From assembly GCA_030614915.1 (NCBI GenBank), contig JAUXAG010000001.1, forward strand, positions 125,170 to 189,169: DNA of 64,000 nt. Direction: 5' to 3'. The notes under the pieces were generated by a model. It did not search any database and was not told the DNA's origin. It was given only the letters and a program-made list of their open reading frames with translations. The stretch is from Actinomycetes bacterium (GTDB lineage: Bacteria > Planctomycetota > Phycisphaerae > JAACET01). This document shows, piece by piece, positions 9,654-17,647 of the stretch; positions within the stretch are counted from its first letter, which is position 1; each line of letters begins with the position of its first letter. Both the position numbers and the translations under genes were made by a program.

Positions 9654-10148
9654 CTAGGCTTCAAAGAGCCTCTGCTGGGCCTTGAGTTCGGGGACACTGC
9701 TCTGGATGCTGCGGATTTCGTCCACGAATTCACCGACATCGCTGAATTTGTGATAGACACTGGCAAAACGGACATAGGCCACCTGGTCAACCTTTCGCAA
9801 CTTTTCGGCAACTCGTTGGCCTATGTTGATACTGGCTATTTCTCGGTCGGCGACCTTAAAGATTTCCTTGTCCACTTGGTCAACGAGCTTGTCGAGTACG
9901 GCGGCCTCGATGGGCCTTTTGTAGCAGGCCTTTTGAAGACCGGTAAGAATATGGTCTCGGTCGTAAGGTACTCGGCGACCATCGCGTTTGATAACCGTGA
10001 GCCTGGAGGTATCTTCGACCCGCTCGTAGGTGGTGAATCGCCGATTACATTGAGTGCACTGCCGTCGTCGGCGAATAACCTTACCGGCCTCACTGGAGCG
10101 TGAGTCTATGACCTTGTCTTTTTCGCTGTTGCAGAAGGGACAACGCAT
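9654..10148 (-). CDS. nrdR: Transcriptional repressor NrdR
   Basis: NrdR is a zinc-ribbon/ATP-cone repressor of ribonucleotide reductase genes that senses ATP and dATP. The zinc ribbon is complete (Cys3, Cys6, Cys31, Cys34 with the basic IRRRRQCTQCNRRFTTYERV stretch) and the ATP-cone follows (LTVIKRDGRRVPYDRDHIL onward). At 164 residues it has normal length. It is divergent from the YggS-like gene, with 329 bases between. No ribonucleotide reductase gene is in the window, so its targets lie elsewhere. Confidence 0.96.
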   Translation of the reverse strand: MRCPFCNSEKDKVIDSRSSEAGKVIRRRRQCTQCNRRFTTYERVEDTSRLTVIKRDGRRVPYDRDHILTGLQKACYKRPIEAAVLDKLVDQVDKEIFKVADREIASINIGQRVAEKLRKVDQVAYVRFASVYHKFSDVGEFVDEIRSIQSSVPELKAQQRLFEA

Positions 10149-10477
10149 GCATAAATTCCCAGGTGCCTAGACAAGCCAGCCAACGGGGGCATATTCATCT
10201 TCAGATCCGGACATGGCCCCACGGCAGGGCACCAAAGCGAATAGCGACCCCGACTTGTAGAGGTCAGGTAGTAGTTTAGCATCTATATGTAGTAGAATCA
10301 AGAAAAAAATGGGTCTGGAAGATTAAATTTTATTTTGATAATTCCGCCAAAAAGCTTGAATATTCGCAGATGCACCCGCCGACGGGTATGGACTTTACCG
10401 CAAGCAGCAAATTGGTATGATAAGGGGCCGACCGAACGAGTCGCCCAACGGGTGTAATAGTCACTTACAGGCGGGCT
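10149..10477. other. Divergent intergenic region nrdR/yggS-like
   Basis: This stretch of 329 bases should hold the promoters for nrdR (leftward) and the PLP-protein gene (rightward). It contains an AT-rich patch near 10290-10360. I could not pick out a confident -35/-10 pair or an NrdR box, and no small gene is apparent. Confidence 0.4.
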
Positions 10478-11236
10478 ATGAAACAAATCAAGAAGAAGCT
10501 CGCAAATAACCTTTCGCGGGTACAGGAGGAGATAGCCTCGGCCTGCTCGCGATCGGGCCGGGAACCGAGTGAAGTTACGCTGGTGGTGGTAACGAAATCT
10601 GTGGGTCTGGAGGTCATCCGAGCCCTGATAGAACTGGGGCAGGTGGAGCTGGGCGAGAACCGTGCCCAGGCACTGGTCAAACGAGCGGCTATGCTGGAGG
10701 AGCTAAGCCAAAGAGCTAAACAGGCCACCTTGGGCGGTCAAGATAAGCTCGAAGCTCTGCCGCAAGTACGTTGGCACATGGTGGGACACCTGCAACGTAA
10801 TAAGGTGGCCATGGTTCTCAATTGCAGCGGGATAATACATTCGGTGGACAGCCTACGACTGGCCGAAGACATCAACAGCAAGGCAGGCAAGCAGAACATG
10901 TCGGTAGATGTGCTGATGGAGGTTAACTGCTCTGGAGAATCGAGCAAGCATGGGATTATCCCGGCGGCGGTGAACCACCTGGCGGAACAATTCGCCACGC
11001 TGGAACAGCTGCGGCTGGTAGGGCTGATGACCATGGGTCCGCTGGCTGAGAATGCAGAGGACTCGCGGTTGGCCTTCGTGCGTCTGCGCGAACTTCTGGA
11101 GGATATGCACGTGGAGCGGTACGTGGATAAGACTTGCCGGCACTTGTCGATGGGTACAACACAGGATTACACTGTGGCCATAGAAGAAGGTGCTACGATG
11201 GTGCGTGTGGGGCGAGCCTTGTTTGAAGGCTTGTAA
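10478..11236 (+). CDS. YggS-family pyridoxal-phosphate homeostasis protein
   Basis: This is a PLP-binding, alanine-racemase-fold protein of the YggS/PLPBP family, which buffers vitamin B6 and affects amino acid homeostasis without known catalysis. The Schiff-base lysine is Lys40 in LVVVTKSV. Other family marks are GENRAQ (usually GENYVQ), VRWHMVGHLQRNK, LMEVNCSGESSKHG, LRLVGLMTMGPLAE and the phosphate-binding end LSMGTTQDYTVAIEEGATMVRVG; family members usually read SMGMSxD where this has SMGTTQD. An insertion of about 20 residues precedes VRWHMVG. It heads a rightward run with the two small membrane genes that follow. Confidence 0.93.
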   Translation: MKQIKKKLANNLSRVQEEIASACSRSGREPSEVTLVVVTKSVGLEVIRALIELGQVELGENRAQALVKRAAMLEELSQRAKQATLGGQDKLEALPQVRWHMVGHLQRNKVAMVLNCSGIIHSVDSLRLAEDINSKAGKQNMSVDVLMEVNCSGESSKHGIIPAAVNHLAEQFATLEQLRLVGLMTMGPLAENAEDSRLAFVRLRELLEDMHVERYVDKTCRHLSMGTTQDYTVAIEEGATMVRVGRALFEGL

Positions 11237-11263
11237 GGCTTTGATAGCTAAAGGATTATAGTT

Positions 11264-11545
11264 GTGCTCAGAATATGGACCGAACATGGCTTTGATGTGT
11301 TTTTCCTGTGGCGATGGATCCTGGCGGTAAGCGGGGGGGTATACACGCTGCTGGGGATGATCCAGTCGGTGAGCCGATGGTTGGACTGGCTCGAGCCGAG
11401 AAACCGCCTCAGCAGGATCAGACGACATTACGTGACGCTGCACCTGCTGCGTGTGCGGGTGAGGGATTTTTGGTGGGAACTGCTGCAGATTGTTTTCTTG
11501 GTTGTTCTGCTGGTATTGATTATTCGTGGACACTACCTGTTATGA
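11264..11545 (+). CDS. Small membrane protein with two hydrophobic segments, unknown
   Basis: The gene starts at a GTG (AAAGGA about 12 bases upstream) 27 bases after the YggS-like gene. It encodes 93 residues: an N-terminal hydrophobic segment (FFLWRWILAVSGGVYTLLGMI), a basic linker with RNRLSRIRR, and a C-terminal hydrophobic segment (LLQIVFLVVLLVLII). I do not recognise a family. Its stop overlaps the start of the next gene as ATGA, so the two are probably translated together and may form a complex. Confidence 0.7.
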   Translation: MLRIWTEHGFDVFFLWRWILAVSGGVYTLLGMIQSVSRWLDWLEPRNRLSRIRRHYVTLHLLRVRVRDFWWELLQIVFLVVLLVLIIRGHYLL

Positions 11546-12309
11546 GTGCCGAGCCGAGCAAGAAGGAAAAGGTTGAGCCTGAATCGAGGCTGGCGTTGAC
11601 GCGCCAGGCCAGGCGTTTGGGGCTAACGGTACGGGAGAACTGGTCCGACGAGGAGTTGAGCAAACATTTGGGGGCGCGGAAGGAGCAGATCGAGTCCCTG
11701 GATTGGGGGGGCTTGATGGACATTGTAAGCTGGGCCAAACATCCGGTGCCGACTCGTCCGGATAAATTGGCGGTGGCCCAGATTATTCTGGCCCACAGAC
11801 GAGGGCATTATCAGGGGCTGAGCCACAGGGGATTGATGGCTTTGGCGGTGCTGCGAAATGTGCGCTTCAAAAAAACCGACAGTGCCAGGAAAGTGATATC
11901 CCGGCTGCGACGGAGCGAGGGGATATGGGGCTATGTCCTGCGGAAGCGGGATAAATGGCTGGGCTCGATGCTGAGCGATTTGCTGGATGCCGATCCGGAA
12001 ATTCAAGGTGTGCAGCAGACAGACAAATCGTCACAAGAAGCTACGCTGCGGGAGCATATCGAAGAGAAGGGACTGATCGAAGGCTTGGGCAGCGGACTGC
12101 GGGGAGCAGCTGACGGGTATATCCACGAGAAAATGGAAGAAATAGAGGCTCGTATAGATTATAAACTAGATGAGATCGACAAGCGGCTGGCCGAGTGGCG
12201 GAATCGGGAACTGACCAACCGACTGCGGATGATTAAGATCACCTTGATATTTTCAGTGGTGATCGCCCTGCTGAGTTTGTTGTATACTTACGTGATAGGG
12301 TATTTGTAA
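11542..12309 (+). CDS. Tail-anchored coiled-coil protein, unknown
   Basis: I choose the ATG at 11542 that overlaps the preceding stop (ATGA). Upstream in-frame codons belong to the previous gene's other frame. The 255-residue product is cytosolic and charged, with an SAP- or HeH-like helical start (ALTRQARRLGLTVRENWSDE), a segment around 60-150 rich in basic residues, a coiled coil about 185-230 (KMEEIEARIDYKLDEIDKRL), and one C-terminal transmembrane helix (ITLIFSVVIALLSLLYTYVI). It is presumably anchored in the inner membrane beside its small partner. No enzyme motif is visible. Confidence 0.7.
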   Translation: MSAEPSKKEKVEPESRLALTRQARRLGLTVRENWSDEELSKHLGARKEQIESLDWGGLMDIVSWAKHPVPTRPDKLAVAQIILAHRRGHYQGLSHRGLMALAVLRNVRFKKTDSARKVISRLRRSEGIWGYVLRKRDKWLGSMLSDLLDADPEIQGVQQTDKSSQEATLREHIEEKGLIEGLGSGLRGAADGYIHEKMEEIEARIDYKLDEIDKRLAEWRNRELTNRLRMIKITLIFSVVIALLSLLYTYVIGYL

Positions 12310-12320
12310 CCAGGACTCTT

Positions 12321-12590
12321 GGGCATTCTAACAAAACCTGACGCGGCCGCGACGCCTGGAATTTTGGTTGCCGCCTAGAAGCGAGGAGGATACGATGCAG
12401 GGAGCATCATTGACGACGAGCGACGCCGGCGGCGGGCAAAAGGACGGCGTCCCTTCGGGTTGCGAGCAAAATCGGCGTCTGCTGCGTCAGAACTCCTAAG
12501 CATAGCATCCAGGTATGCCGCCGGAGTTCTTCCTTGCATCCATCCGATTTTTCTCGCAACGCGGCTCACGTCAGGTTTTGTTAGAGTGCC
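12321..12590. mobile_element. MITE-like element with 22-bp terminal inverted repeats
   Basis: The ends GGCATTCTAACAAAACCTGA (from 12322) and the reverse complement at 12569-12590 match over 22 bases with one difference. Inside are further nested inverted pairs: GCGAGCAAAATCGG (12462-12475) with CCGATTTTTCTCGC (12544-12557), and AGAACTCC (12489-12496) with GGAGTTCT (12533-12540). No transposase frame is present, and a target duplication is not obvious. A second end of the same family (26 of 28 bases) lies at 21009-21036. This fits a non-autonomous, foldable element. Confidence 0.75.
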
Positions 12591-12612
12591 TTAGGTCCAG
12601 CGGAGGTAAGAT

Positions 12613-13110
12613 ATGTTCGAGCACCTATCGACCAGAGCCAACAAAGCGATGAGATTGAGCCAGCAGATAGCCCGGGAGATGAACCTGGACTACGTGGGCA
12701 GCGAACACGTACTGCTGGGGGTTCTGGAGGAGGGGACCGGGGCTGGGGCTTTGCTGCTCAAGGAGTCGGGTCTGACACGGACCAAGATTCGCGAGCAAGT
12801 GACGAAACTCACCGCCGCCCAGATGGAGGAGACCTGGGTGATAGGTCGTCTGCCGGGGACGCCGCATTTTACGAATGTTATTGCCAAGGCAATCGAGCAG
12901 GCCCAGAAACTGGGGCATAACTACGTAGGTCCCGAGCACCTGCTTTTGGGGCTGCTCAAAGAAGAGGGTTGCGTAGCCCAGAGAATCCTTCTGAAAGCAG
13001 GGATGAACATCAGCGGGGTGCGGAAGCGAATCAATGAGATACTAGCCGAACGAGGTGAAAAACGGATAGGTCCGCCCAACAGCCAGGGAAAAACTCACAC
13101 CGAGAATTAA
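12613..13110 (+). CDS. Stand-alone Clp N-terminal domain protein
   Basis: The 165-residue protein consists of the double Clp N-domain of ClpC/ClpA: FEHLSTRANKAMRLSQQIARE, then repeat one (YVGSEHVLLGVLEE) and repeat two (YVGPEHLLLGLLKEEG), ending in KRINEIL. The AAA+ modules are absent and the frame ends normally, so this is a free N-domain. Such proteins may act as adaptors or decoys for a full Clp ATPase that must be encoded elsewhere; that role is inference. A strong ribosome site (GGAGGT) precedes the ATG. It converges with the VWA gene, the two stops lying four bases apart. Confidence 0.9.
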   Translation: MFEHLSTRANKAMRLSQQIAREMNLDYVGSEHVLLGVLEEGTGAGALLLKESGLTRTKIREQVTKLTAAQMEETWVIGRLPGTPHFTNVIAKAIEQAQKLGHNYVGPEHLLLGLLKEEGCVAQRILLKAGMNISGVRKRINEILAERGEKRIGPPNSQGKTHTEN

Positions 13111-13114
13111 TCTA

Positions 13115-14071
13115 TCAAGGCATCAAGACTTCGAAGTCCGGGGCAGGTTGTCCCGAAACTCCCAAATTCTGCACGAAGCGGAAGGAACCGCGGTTCTGGG
13201 CCGCCAGGTTCCGCAGCAACTCTGTGCCACCCTGGTAACTAAAGCCGATGGTATTGATCTGGGTACGGGCCTGGGGATTGTACGATTTGACGGCCTGGAG
13301 CACGGTCTGAGGGAAATCGCCGTCACTGAGCAGGAAGATGACGTCAGCTGGACCTGAGGGCAAGCTCAAAGCGGCGTGAAGGGCTGGGGCTGGATCGGTG
13401 GGTCCGGAAGGCGGGTCCAGACGAGCGATCTTCTGGAGGAAATCGTAGGCCATCTGCTTTTTGGCCGGCGAGGCGACCAGGAATGCCGACGGTTTCATCA
13501 GCAAAGGCTCTCCGGAAGAAAAGAAGATCAACTGGAACTGCTGGCTGGGCTGCAGGCGAGCCAGGGCAGCCAAGAGCTCATTGCGGACAAACTCGAACTG
13601 GTCCCACATGGAGCCGGAGCGGTCAACGACAAAGACGATCTTGTACCCGGCAGCAGATGAGCCGAAGAAACTCACCAAAGGTGCAGCCGGCTGTGGGGCG
13701 GTGGAAAAAACGGCTAAAGGTCCGTCAAGATTCCGCCCAGAACTCAAGCCGATTACCCTGGGGTCTTGAACCACCCGGCTTGGCATGGCCGAAAGGGGCA
13801 AATCTTGAACGGCTGGCCCGTCCAATAAGCTGCTCAAGGAAGAGGCCGAATGAGAGCGGATAAGCGGGCGGTCTTCCAGAGCTTCACTAGGGTCGGCAAA
13901 ACGCAGCCGGCCAATGGCGTTTGACTCAGCTAAGGGGTCGCCGGCGGGGGTGAATATAAAATAGAGAATAACAAAAGCTAGCAGATGTATGGCCAACGAA
14001 ACGGGCCAGGCAACAGCCCAGACCTTCGCGTCAGTGGCGGGGGAATGCGGATGTCGCCAAAACACGCTCAT
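13115..14071 (-). CDS. Membrane-anchored von Willebrand factor A domain protein
   Basis: I start at the ATG at 14071 (GGGAAG eight bases upstream), giving 318 residues; the frame is open further upstream. One transmembrane helix (VSLAIHLLAFVILYFIF, about 25-42) is followed by a low-complexity linker and a C-terminal VWA domain from about 145 onward. The MIDAS motif DxSxS is intact (VVDRSGSMWDQ), and the later Thr and Asp positions are probably SGPTDPA and LLSDGDFP. The domain probably faces the periplasm and binds a partner through a divalent cation. Nearby CACGAAGGA/TCCTTCGTG forms an inverted pair just upstream (14101-14137). Confidence 0.85.
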   Translation of the reverse strand: MSVFWRHPHSPATDAKVWAVAWPVSLAIHLLAFVILYFIFTPAGDPLAESNAIGRLRFADPSEALEDRPLIRSHSASSLSSLLDGPAVQDLPLSAMPSRVVQDPRVIGLSSGRNLDGPLAVFSTAPQPAAPLVSFFGSSAAGYKIVFVVDRSGSMWDQFEFVRNELLAALARLQPSQQFQLIFFSSGEPLLMKPSAFLVASPAKKQMAYDFLQKIARLDPPSGPTDPAPALHAALSLPSGPADVIFLLSDGDFPQTVLQAVKSYNPQARTQINTIGFSYQGGTELLRNLAAQNRGSFRFVQNLGVSGQPAPDFEVLMP

Positions 14072-14290
14072 AAGAACTTCCCACAAAAAGCCCATTACCA
14101 CGAAGGACTGATAACAAATGTCATCCTTCGTGCCCTTCGTGGAGCTTCCCCTCCTGCCGATTATGTTGAACAGTTGATCAGGAGAACAGGAGACCGCAGG
14201 CGAGCGGATCGGGTATAATCTAACACCCATACGCCGTTGTTGTTGCGTTCTGTTTTCTACTGCTCAACTGTTCTGTTGCTCACCTGCTCT

Positions 14291-14319
14291 ATTTCGAGCG
14301 GCTGCTGGCCGCTCGAAAT
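14291..14319. terminator. Strong hairpin abutting tRNA-Leu
   Basis: ATTTCGAGCGGC and GCCGCTCGAAAT form a perfect 12-base stem around TGCTG or its complement, directly next to the 3' end of tRNA-Leu on the minus strand. No T-run follows, so it may be a processing or stability element rather than a classical intrinsic terminator. Confidence 0.6.
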
Positions 14320-14401
<82 letters not shown>

Positions 14402-14590
14402 AGCTCCTGTGGCAAAGGCAAGTGTACAACAATGGAGGCGGCCAAGTCAAGCTGAAGGGGATTGGGGGCTCCACACAGAGGCACAACGCATAGCGTCCTT
14501 CGGAAGGCACAGAGACACAAAGGCACAAAGCAAGATAAGACCTCGGATCCTGATTCTGCAAGACCCTAATGCACCCGGGACTGGGGTTGA

Positions 14591-15658
14591 CTATCGCTCT
14601 GGCTTGGGAGTTCTGCTCATGAGCTCAGAGATGGCTTCTTGAGGTTCTTGGCCTTGGAAGAGGACGGCCTGGACCTTGAAGGTAATGGGCATATCCACAT
14701 GGTGTTGGCGGGCCAGGGCTGTCAAGGACCGGGTGGTGCCTACACCCTCAGCCACGGCATCCATGCGGGAAAGTATGTCGCGAAGCTTTTGGCCTTTGCC
14801 GATTTGTTCGCCCACATACCTGTTTCTACCCAATGGCGATATACAGGTGGTTACCAAGTCTCCCAGGCCTGCCAAACCGGCAAAGGTTTCCTCGTCGGCC
14901 CTGAGGGCGACGCCCAAACGGGTTATTTCCACCAGTCCCCGGGTCAAGAGGGCGGCTTTGGCGTTATCTCCCAGGCCAAGACCGTCGATAATCCCGGCGG
15001 CCAGGGCGATGACGTTCTTGCTGGCCCCGGCCAACTCTACGCCAAGCAGGTCGGCATTGGTGTAGAGGCGGAAAAACTTCCTGGTAAAGATTTGTTGGCC
15101 CCACTGGGCCAACTGTGAATCCGGCGAAGCGACCACGGCGGTAGCCGGCAGCTGCCGGGCCAACTCGCGAGCTATAGTAGGGCCTGACAAGGCTCCCAGC
15201 CTGCGGTCGTGGCCGGTGAGCTCGGCGAGGATTTCGCTTGGCCGCATCAGCGTGTCGTTTTCTATGCCCTTGGTTACTGAGAGGATAGCGGCATCAGTTT
15301 GCAGATAGGGGGCGATTTTTTGCCAGACGCTGCGCATGTATTGGCAGGGCACGGCTGAGATGACCAGGCCGGCAGAGTCCAAAGCCTCCTCGGCCCGGCT
15401 GGTCAGGTGCAGTCGTCCATGGAGTTTGAAACCGGGCAGGAACTTTCGGTTCTCTCGACATTCGAGCATGTCTTTGATATTTTCGGGAAAGGCTCCCCAC
15501 AATCGCACCTGGTATCCGTTATCAGCCAGGATGATGCCGCAGACGCTGCCCATAGCCCCGTCGCCGATCACAGCTATTCTTTCGTCTGTGCCCGTCGTGA
15601 ATCTCCCGATTGATGCTTCCGAGGTGGCGATTCTAGTGGCCCAGGGCGGTCCCGGCAA
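14591..15658 (-). CDS. gpsA: Glycerol-3-phosphate dehydrogenase GpsA
   Basis: NAD(P)-dependent glycerol-3-phosphate dehydrogenase makes sn-glycerol 3-phosphate for phospholipids, the substrate of PlsY encoded near 29.5 kb. The Rossmann motif is IAVIGDGAMGS (about 28-38); later come SVTKGIE, LSGPTIARELA (usually LSGPS), GASKNVIALAAGIIDGLGLGDNAKAALLTRG with the catalytic Lys, and GLAGLGDLVTTCISPLGRNR. The only plausible initiation codon is the TTG at 15658, with AAGGGG about 11 bases upstream; this adds some 27 residues before the Rossmann fold compared with most GpsA. tRNA-Arg lies just upstream and may share its promoter. Confidence 0.94.
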   Translation of the reverse strand: MPGPPWATRIATSEASIGRFTTGTDERIAVIGDGAMGSVCGIILADNGYQVRLWGAFPENIKDMLECRENRKFLPGFKLHGRLHLTSRAEEALDSAGLVISAVPCQYMRSVWQKIAPYLQTDAAILSVTKGIENDTLMRPSEILAELTGHDRRLGALSGPTIARELARQLPATAVVASPDSQLAQWGQQIFTRKFFRLYTNADLLGVELAGASKNVIALAAGIIDGLGLGDNAKAALLTRGLVEITRLGVALRADEETFAGLAGLGDLVTTCISPLGRNRYVGEQIGKGQKLRDILSRMDAVAEGVGTTRSLTALARQHHVDMPITFKVQAVLFQGQEPQEAISELMSRTPKPER

Positions 15659-15701
15659 GCGTGGGAACCCCTTGAAGTGTGCTCGGAGTTGAATCGGCTA
15701 A

Positions 15702-15775
15702 CGCGCCTCACAGGACTCGAACCTGTAACCTTCGGTTCCGTAGACCGACGCTCTGTCCAATTGAGCTAGAGGCGC
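15702..15775 (-). tRNA. tRNA-Arg (ACG)
   Basis: Acceptor GCGCCTC pairs perfectly with GAGGCGC, discriminator G. D stem GCTC/GAGC, anticodon stem TCGGT/ACCGA around CTACGGA (anticodon ACG, read as ICG), T loop GGTTCGAGTCC. CCA is not encoded. Confidence 0.95.
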
Positions 15776-16241
15776 CAACACTTCTAAGTCGTTTAACAGT
15801 AGCAGGTTCACACGCATACTGTCAAGTCTTGTCTAGGTCCCAGAGGGGGTGGGCCACAAATGGGCAACAAAACGGCCATTTATGGCCTGAGCACTGACGG
15901 CACGGGTATGCTCCAATAAGTCTTCTCGAACAGCTAGAAGCGATCTCAAGACTTCAATTTGTGCTGCGAACAATGGCAGCTTATCTCAGTTCCAATAAAA
16001 GAAAAGTAAATAAGCAACCCCCCAGGATGAACCTGGGCATAATCAAAGAGACCCCCGGCGTAAAGCCGGGGGCTAAATAAAACCGCCCATCGGCAACAGC
16101 TATAACAAAGGCCGCCTGCCACTTGGGCAAGCTGAGGGGGGCAACCTACCCGTGGGGATGACAAGCGGCCTTATAAGCGCTCTATGCTAAGCCCCGCTGG
16201 CGGAAATCAAGCTGATCGCCGAGAGCAAGGCAAAACTTTAT
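15776..16241. other. Intergenic region with hairpins and a coding remnant
   Basis: No intact gene is visible. Between 15833 and about 15994 a minus-strand frame is open for more than 50 codons with coding-like composition but no start codon, which looks like a gene fragment of unknown origin. Around 16012-16075 two hairpins of a dispersed family occur (CCCAGG..CCTGGG and ACCCCCGGC..GCCGGGGGCT). An inverted pair AAGGCCGC/GCGGCCTT (about 16107-16172) could fold at the 3' side of the PEP-CTERM remnant. Confidence 0.5.
16012..16078. repeat. Dispersed CCCCCGG hairpin
   Basis: ACCCCCGGC-GTAAA-GCCGGGGGCTAAATA forms a strong stem (about 16050-16078), preceded by CCCCCCAGG...CCTGGG. The same two-part arrangement recurs at 25385-25412 and 25490-25516 (ACCCCCGG-TAAAA-CCGGGGGCTAAATATA). 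The conserved trailing CTAAATA suggests a mobile or transcribed unit rather than chance palindromes. Confidence 0.65.
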
Positions 16242-16578
16242 CTACTTTGGCCTCCACCTCAACAGGGCCAAACCTGCGAACAGCACCATCCCCAGCGTCG
16301 CCGGCTCTGGAATGATTCGGCAGGACGGGGCATCTCCCGTTAAATCTCCTCCAGACTACTGTTGTCGCCCCCCCCTTTGGCGACAAGGACGTTCTCCCAT
16401 AACTCCTGGCCGTCACCATCTGAGCCGTTTTGGGGAATCATAATACCAAAACCTGCTGTGGCCAACCAAACTCGACCCCTTCCGGCACAAAATACACAAG
16501 CAAAAAACTCCGAACACGGATAATATAACCTTCTTCCCCGTCAAACGAATCCTTCGCAAGATTAAGTTCTGTGTCTAC
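16242..16578 (-). pseudogene. Decayed PEP-CTERM protein gene
   Basis: Read on the minus strand, the last 37 codons up to the TAG at 16242-16244 give a textbook PEP-CTERM sorting signal: IIPEPATLGM, a hydrophobic helix (VLFAGLALL) and a basic end RWRPK. The upstream protein is split over frames. One frame reads plausible sequence (AKDSFDGEEGYIIRVRSF, then VYFVPEGVEFGWPQQ) to a TGA near 16437; a second continues with NGSDGDGQELWENVLVAKGG to a TAA; a third holds the tail. At least two frameshifts are needed, one near a run of eight Gs. No start codon is found at the left end. Such proteins are anchored and processed by exosortase and are linked to exopolysaccharide. Degradation or assembly error in the G-run are both possible. 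Confidence 0.75.
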
Positions 16579-16703
16579 CCTTTAATTATAATCATTCGTT
16601 TGTTTTTGTAAATCGGGGGACAACCTATTCTTCTTATCGGGGAATCCCCTATGGTGCGAGGCAGCAAGACCTATAAAAAAGGCTCGGATGCTTAGTTAGG
16701 ATG

Positions 16704-16876
16704 TTGCTCTGTTGAAAAGATGTCGGGCCGGGTCATTGCGAGCACTTCGCTTCGCTCAGCATAAACTCCGCGAAGCAATCTCAAAGCTCAGAAGTCGAGA
16801 TTACTGCTAAAGCAGTGATAAGAGGCCACGGCCCCTCTGGACCTCGCAATGACAGAACGAGGCTTTCAACAGAGCA
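16704..16876. repeat. Second copy of the CATTGCGAG palindromic repeat
   Basis: Core GTCATTGCGAG (16732-16742) and CTCGCAATGAC (16843-16853) enclose the same interior phrases as the copy at 1448-1629 but in opposite order. The outer inverted pair differs from that copy: TTGCTCTGTTGAAA (16704-16717) and TTTCAACAGAGCA (16864-16876). A short AT-rich tract and the start of the response regulator region follow. Confidence 0.8.
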
Positions 16877-16937
16877 TTAGGAGGTGTTAAGGATATGTCT
16901 TGAAAGATGGGGCTGCAAATCGCCGCCAGCAGCGAAG

Positions 16938-17627
16938 CTAGCCCTTGTCCTGGCTGTTTACCCATCGAATTGCATGCTGGAGCAGTTCGGTGGCATTTGC
17001 CAGATTCAGTTTTTCCTTGAGGTGGGCACGATAAGTCTCGATTGTCTTTATACTTAGATATAGGTTTTCTGCTATCTGGCGGGTTGTATAACCCTGTCCG
17101 ACCAAACGAAACACTTCCAACTCACGGTCGCTCAGACGTTCTATAGCAGAGGCGCCCACATTGGGGCCTGCGCCAACTAACTTACGCACCATTTTTGGTG
17201 CCATCCTATCGCTCAGGTATATCTGGCCGCTTAGGACTTTACGAATTGCCATGACAATATTCTCCGTGGCTTCGGCCTTCATAATATAGCCCTCGGCTCC
17301 TGCCCGCAGAACACGCTCGGCATACAAGGACTCATCATGCATAGAAAGAGCCAGGATCGACATGTTGGGATAGCGAGCTTTGATATCCTTTATCAGTTCC
17401 ATGCCGCTGGTCTCTTTCAGGGAAATATCAACGATAATCATATCCGGTTTTAGTGCTTTTATGGCTTGCATTGCTTGATGGGCATCCTCGGCTTGGCCGC
17501 AAACCATAAGGTCGTCTTCGCGGTTGAGAAGCTCGGCAAGCCCTTGCCGAACGATAGGGTGGTCATCAACGACGACGATTTTCGTCTTGCGATTTTCGCT
17601 TTTAGCTTGCGGTTTTTTCGAGACCAT
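16938..17627 (-). CDS. NarL/FixJ-type response regulator
   Basis: A 229-residue two-domain regulator. The receiver has Asp21-Asp22, phosphoacceptor Asp67 in IIVDISL, Ser/Thr in ALSMHDES and Lys in YIMKAEA. The C-terminal LuxR-type helix-turn-helix is clear (LSDRELEVFRLVGQGYTTRQIAENLYLSIKTIETYRAHLKEKL). It follows the histidine kinase by 20 bases in the same direction, so the pair forms a two-component system. Targets are not evident from the neighbours. Confidence 0.95.
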   Translation of the reverse strand: MVSKKPQAKSENRKTKIVVVDDHPIVRQGLAELLNREDDLMVCGQAEDAHQAMQAIKALKPDMIIVDISLKETSGMELIKDIKARYPNMSILALSMHDESLYAERVLRAGAEGYIMKAEATENIVMAIRKVLSGQIYLSDRMAPKMVRKLVGAGPNVGASAIERLSDRELEVFRLVGQGYTTRQIAENLYLSIKTIETYRAHLKEKLNLANATELLQHAIRWVNSQDKG

Positions 17628-17647
17628 AATCTTTCCCCATGTTTTTG

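Noticed and set aside
10853-11533. Minus-strand frame of 226 codons opposite the YggS-like gene
   Set aside because: Gln/His-rich shadow of a well-supported forward gene.
12375-12569. Small minus-strand frame inside the MITE-like element
   Set aside because: It follows from the palindromic structure, and there is no ribosome site.
16207-16419. 70-codon minus-strand frame overlapping the PEP-CTERM remnant
   Set aside because: It is the third, meaningless frame across the decayed gene. The PEP-CTERM text lies in another frame.
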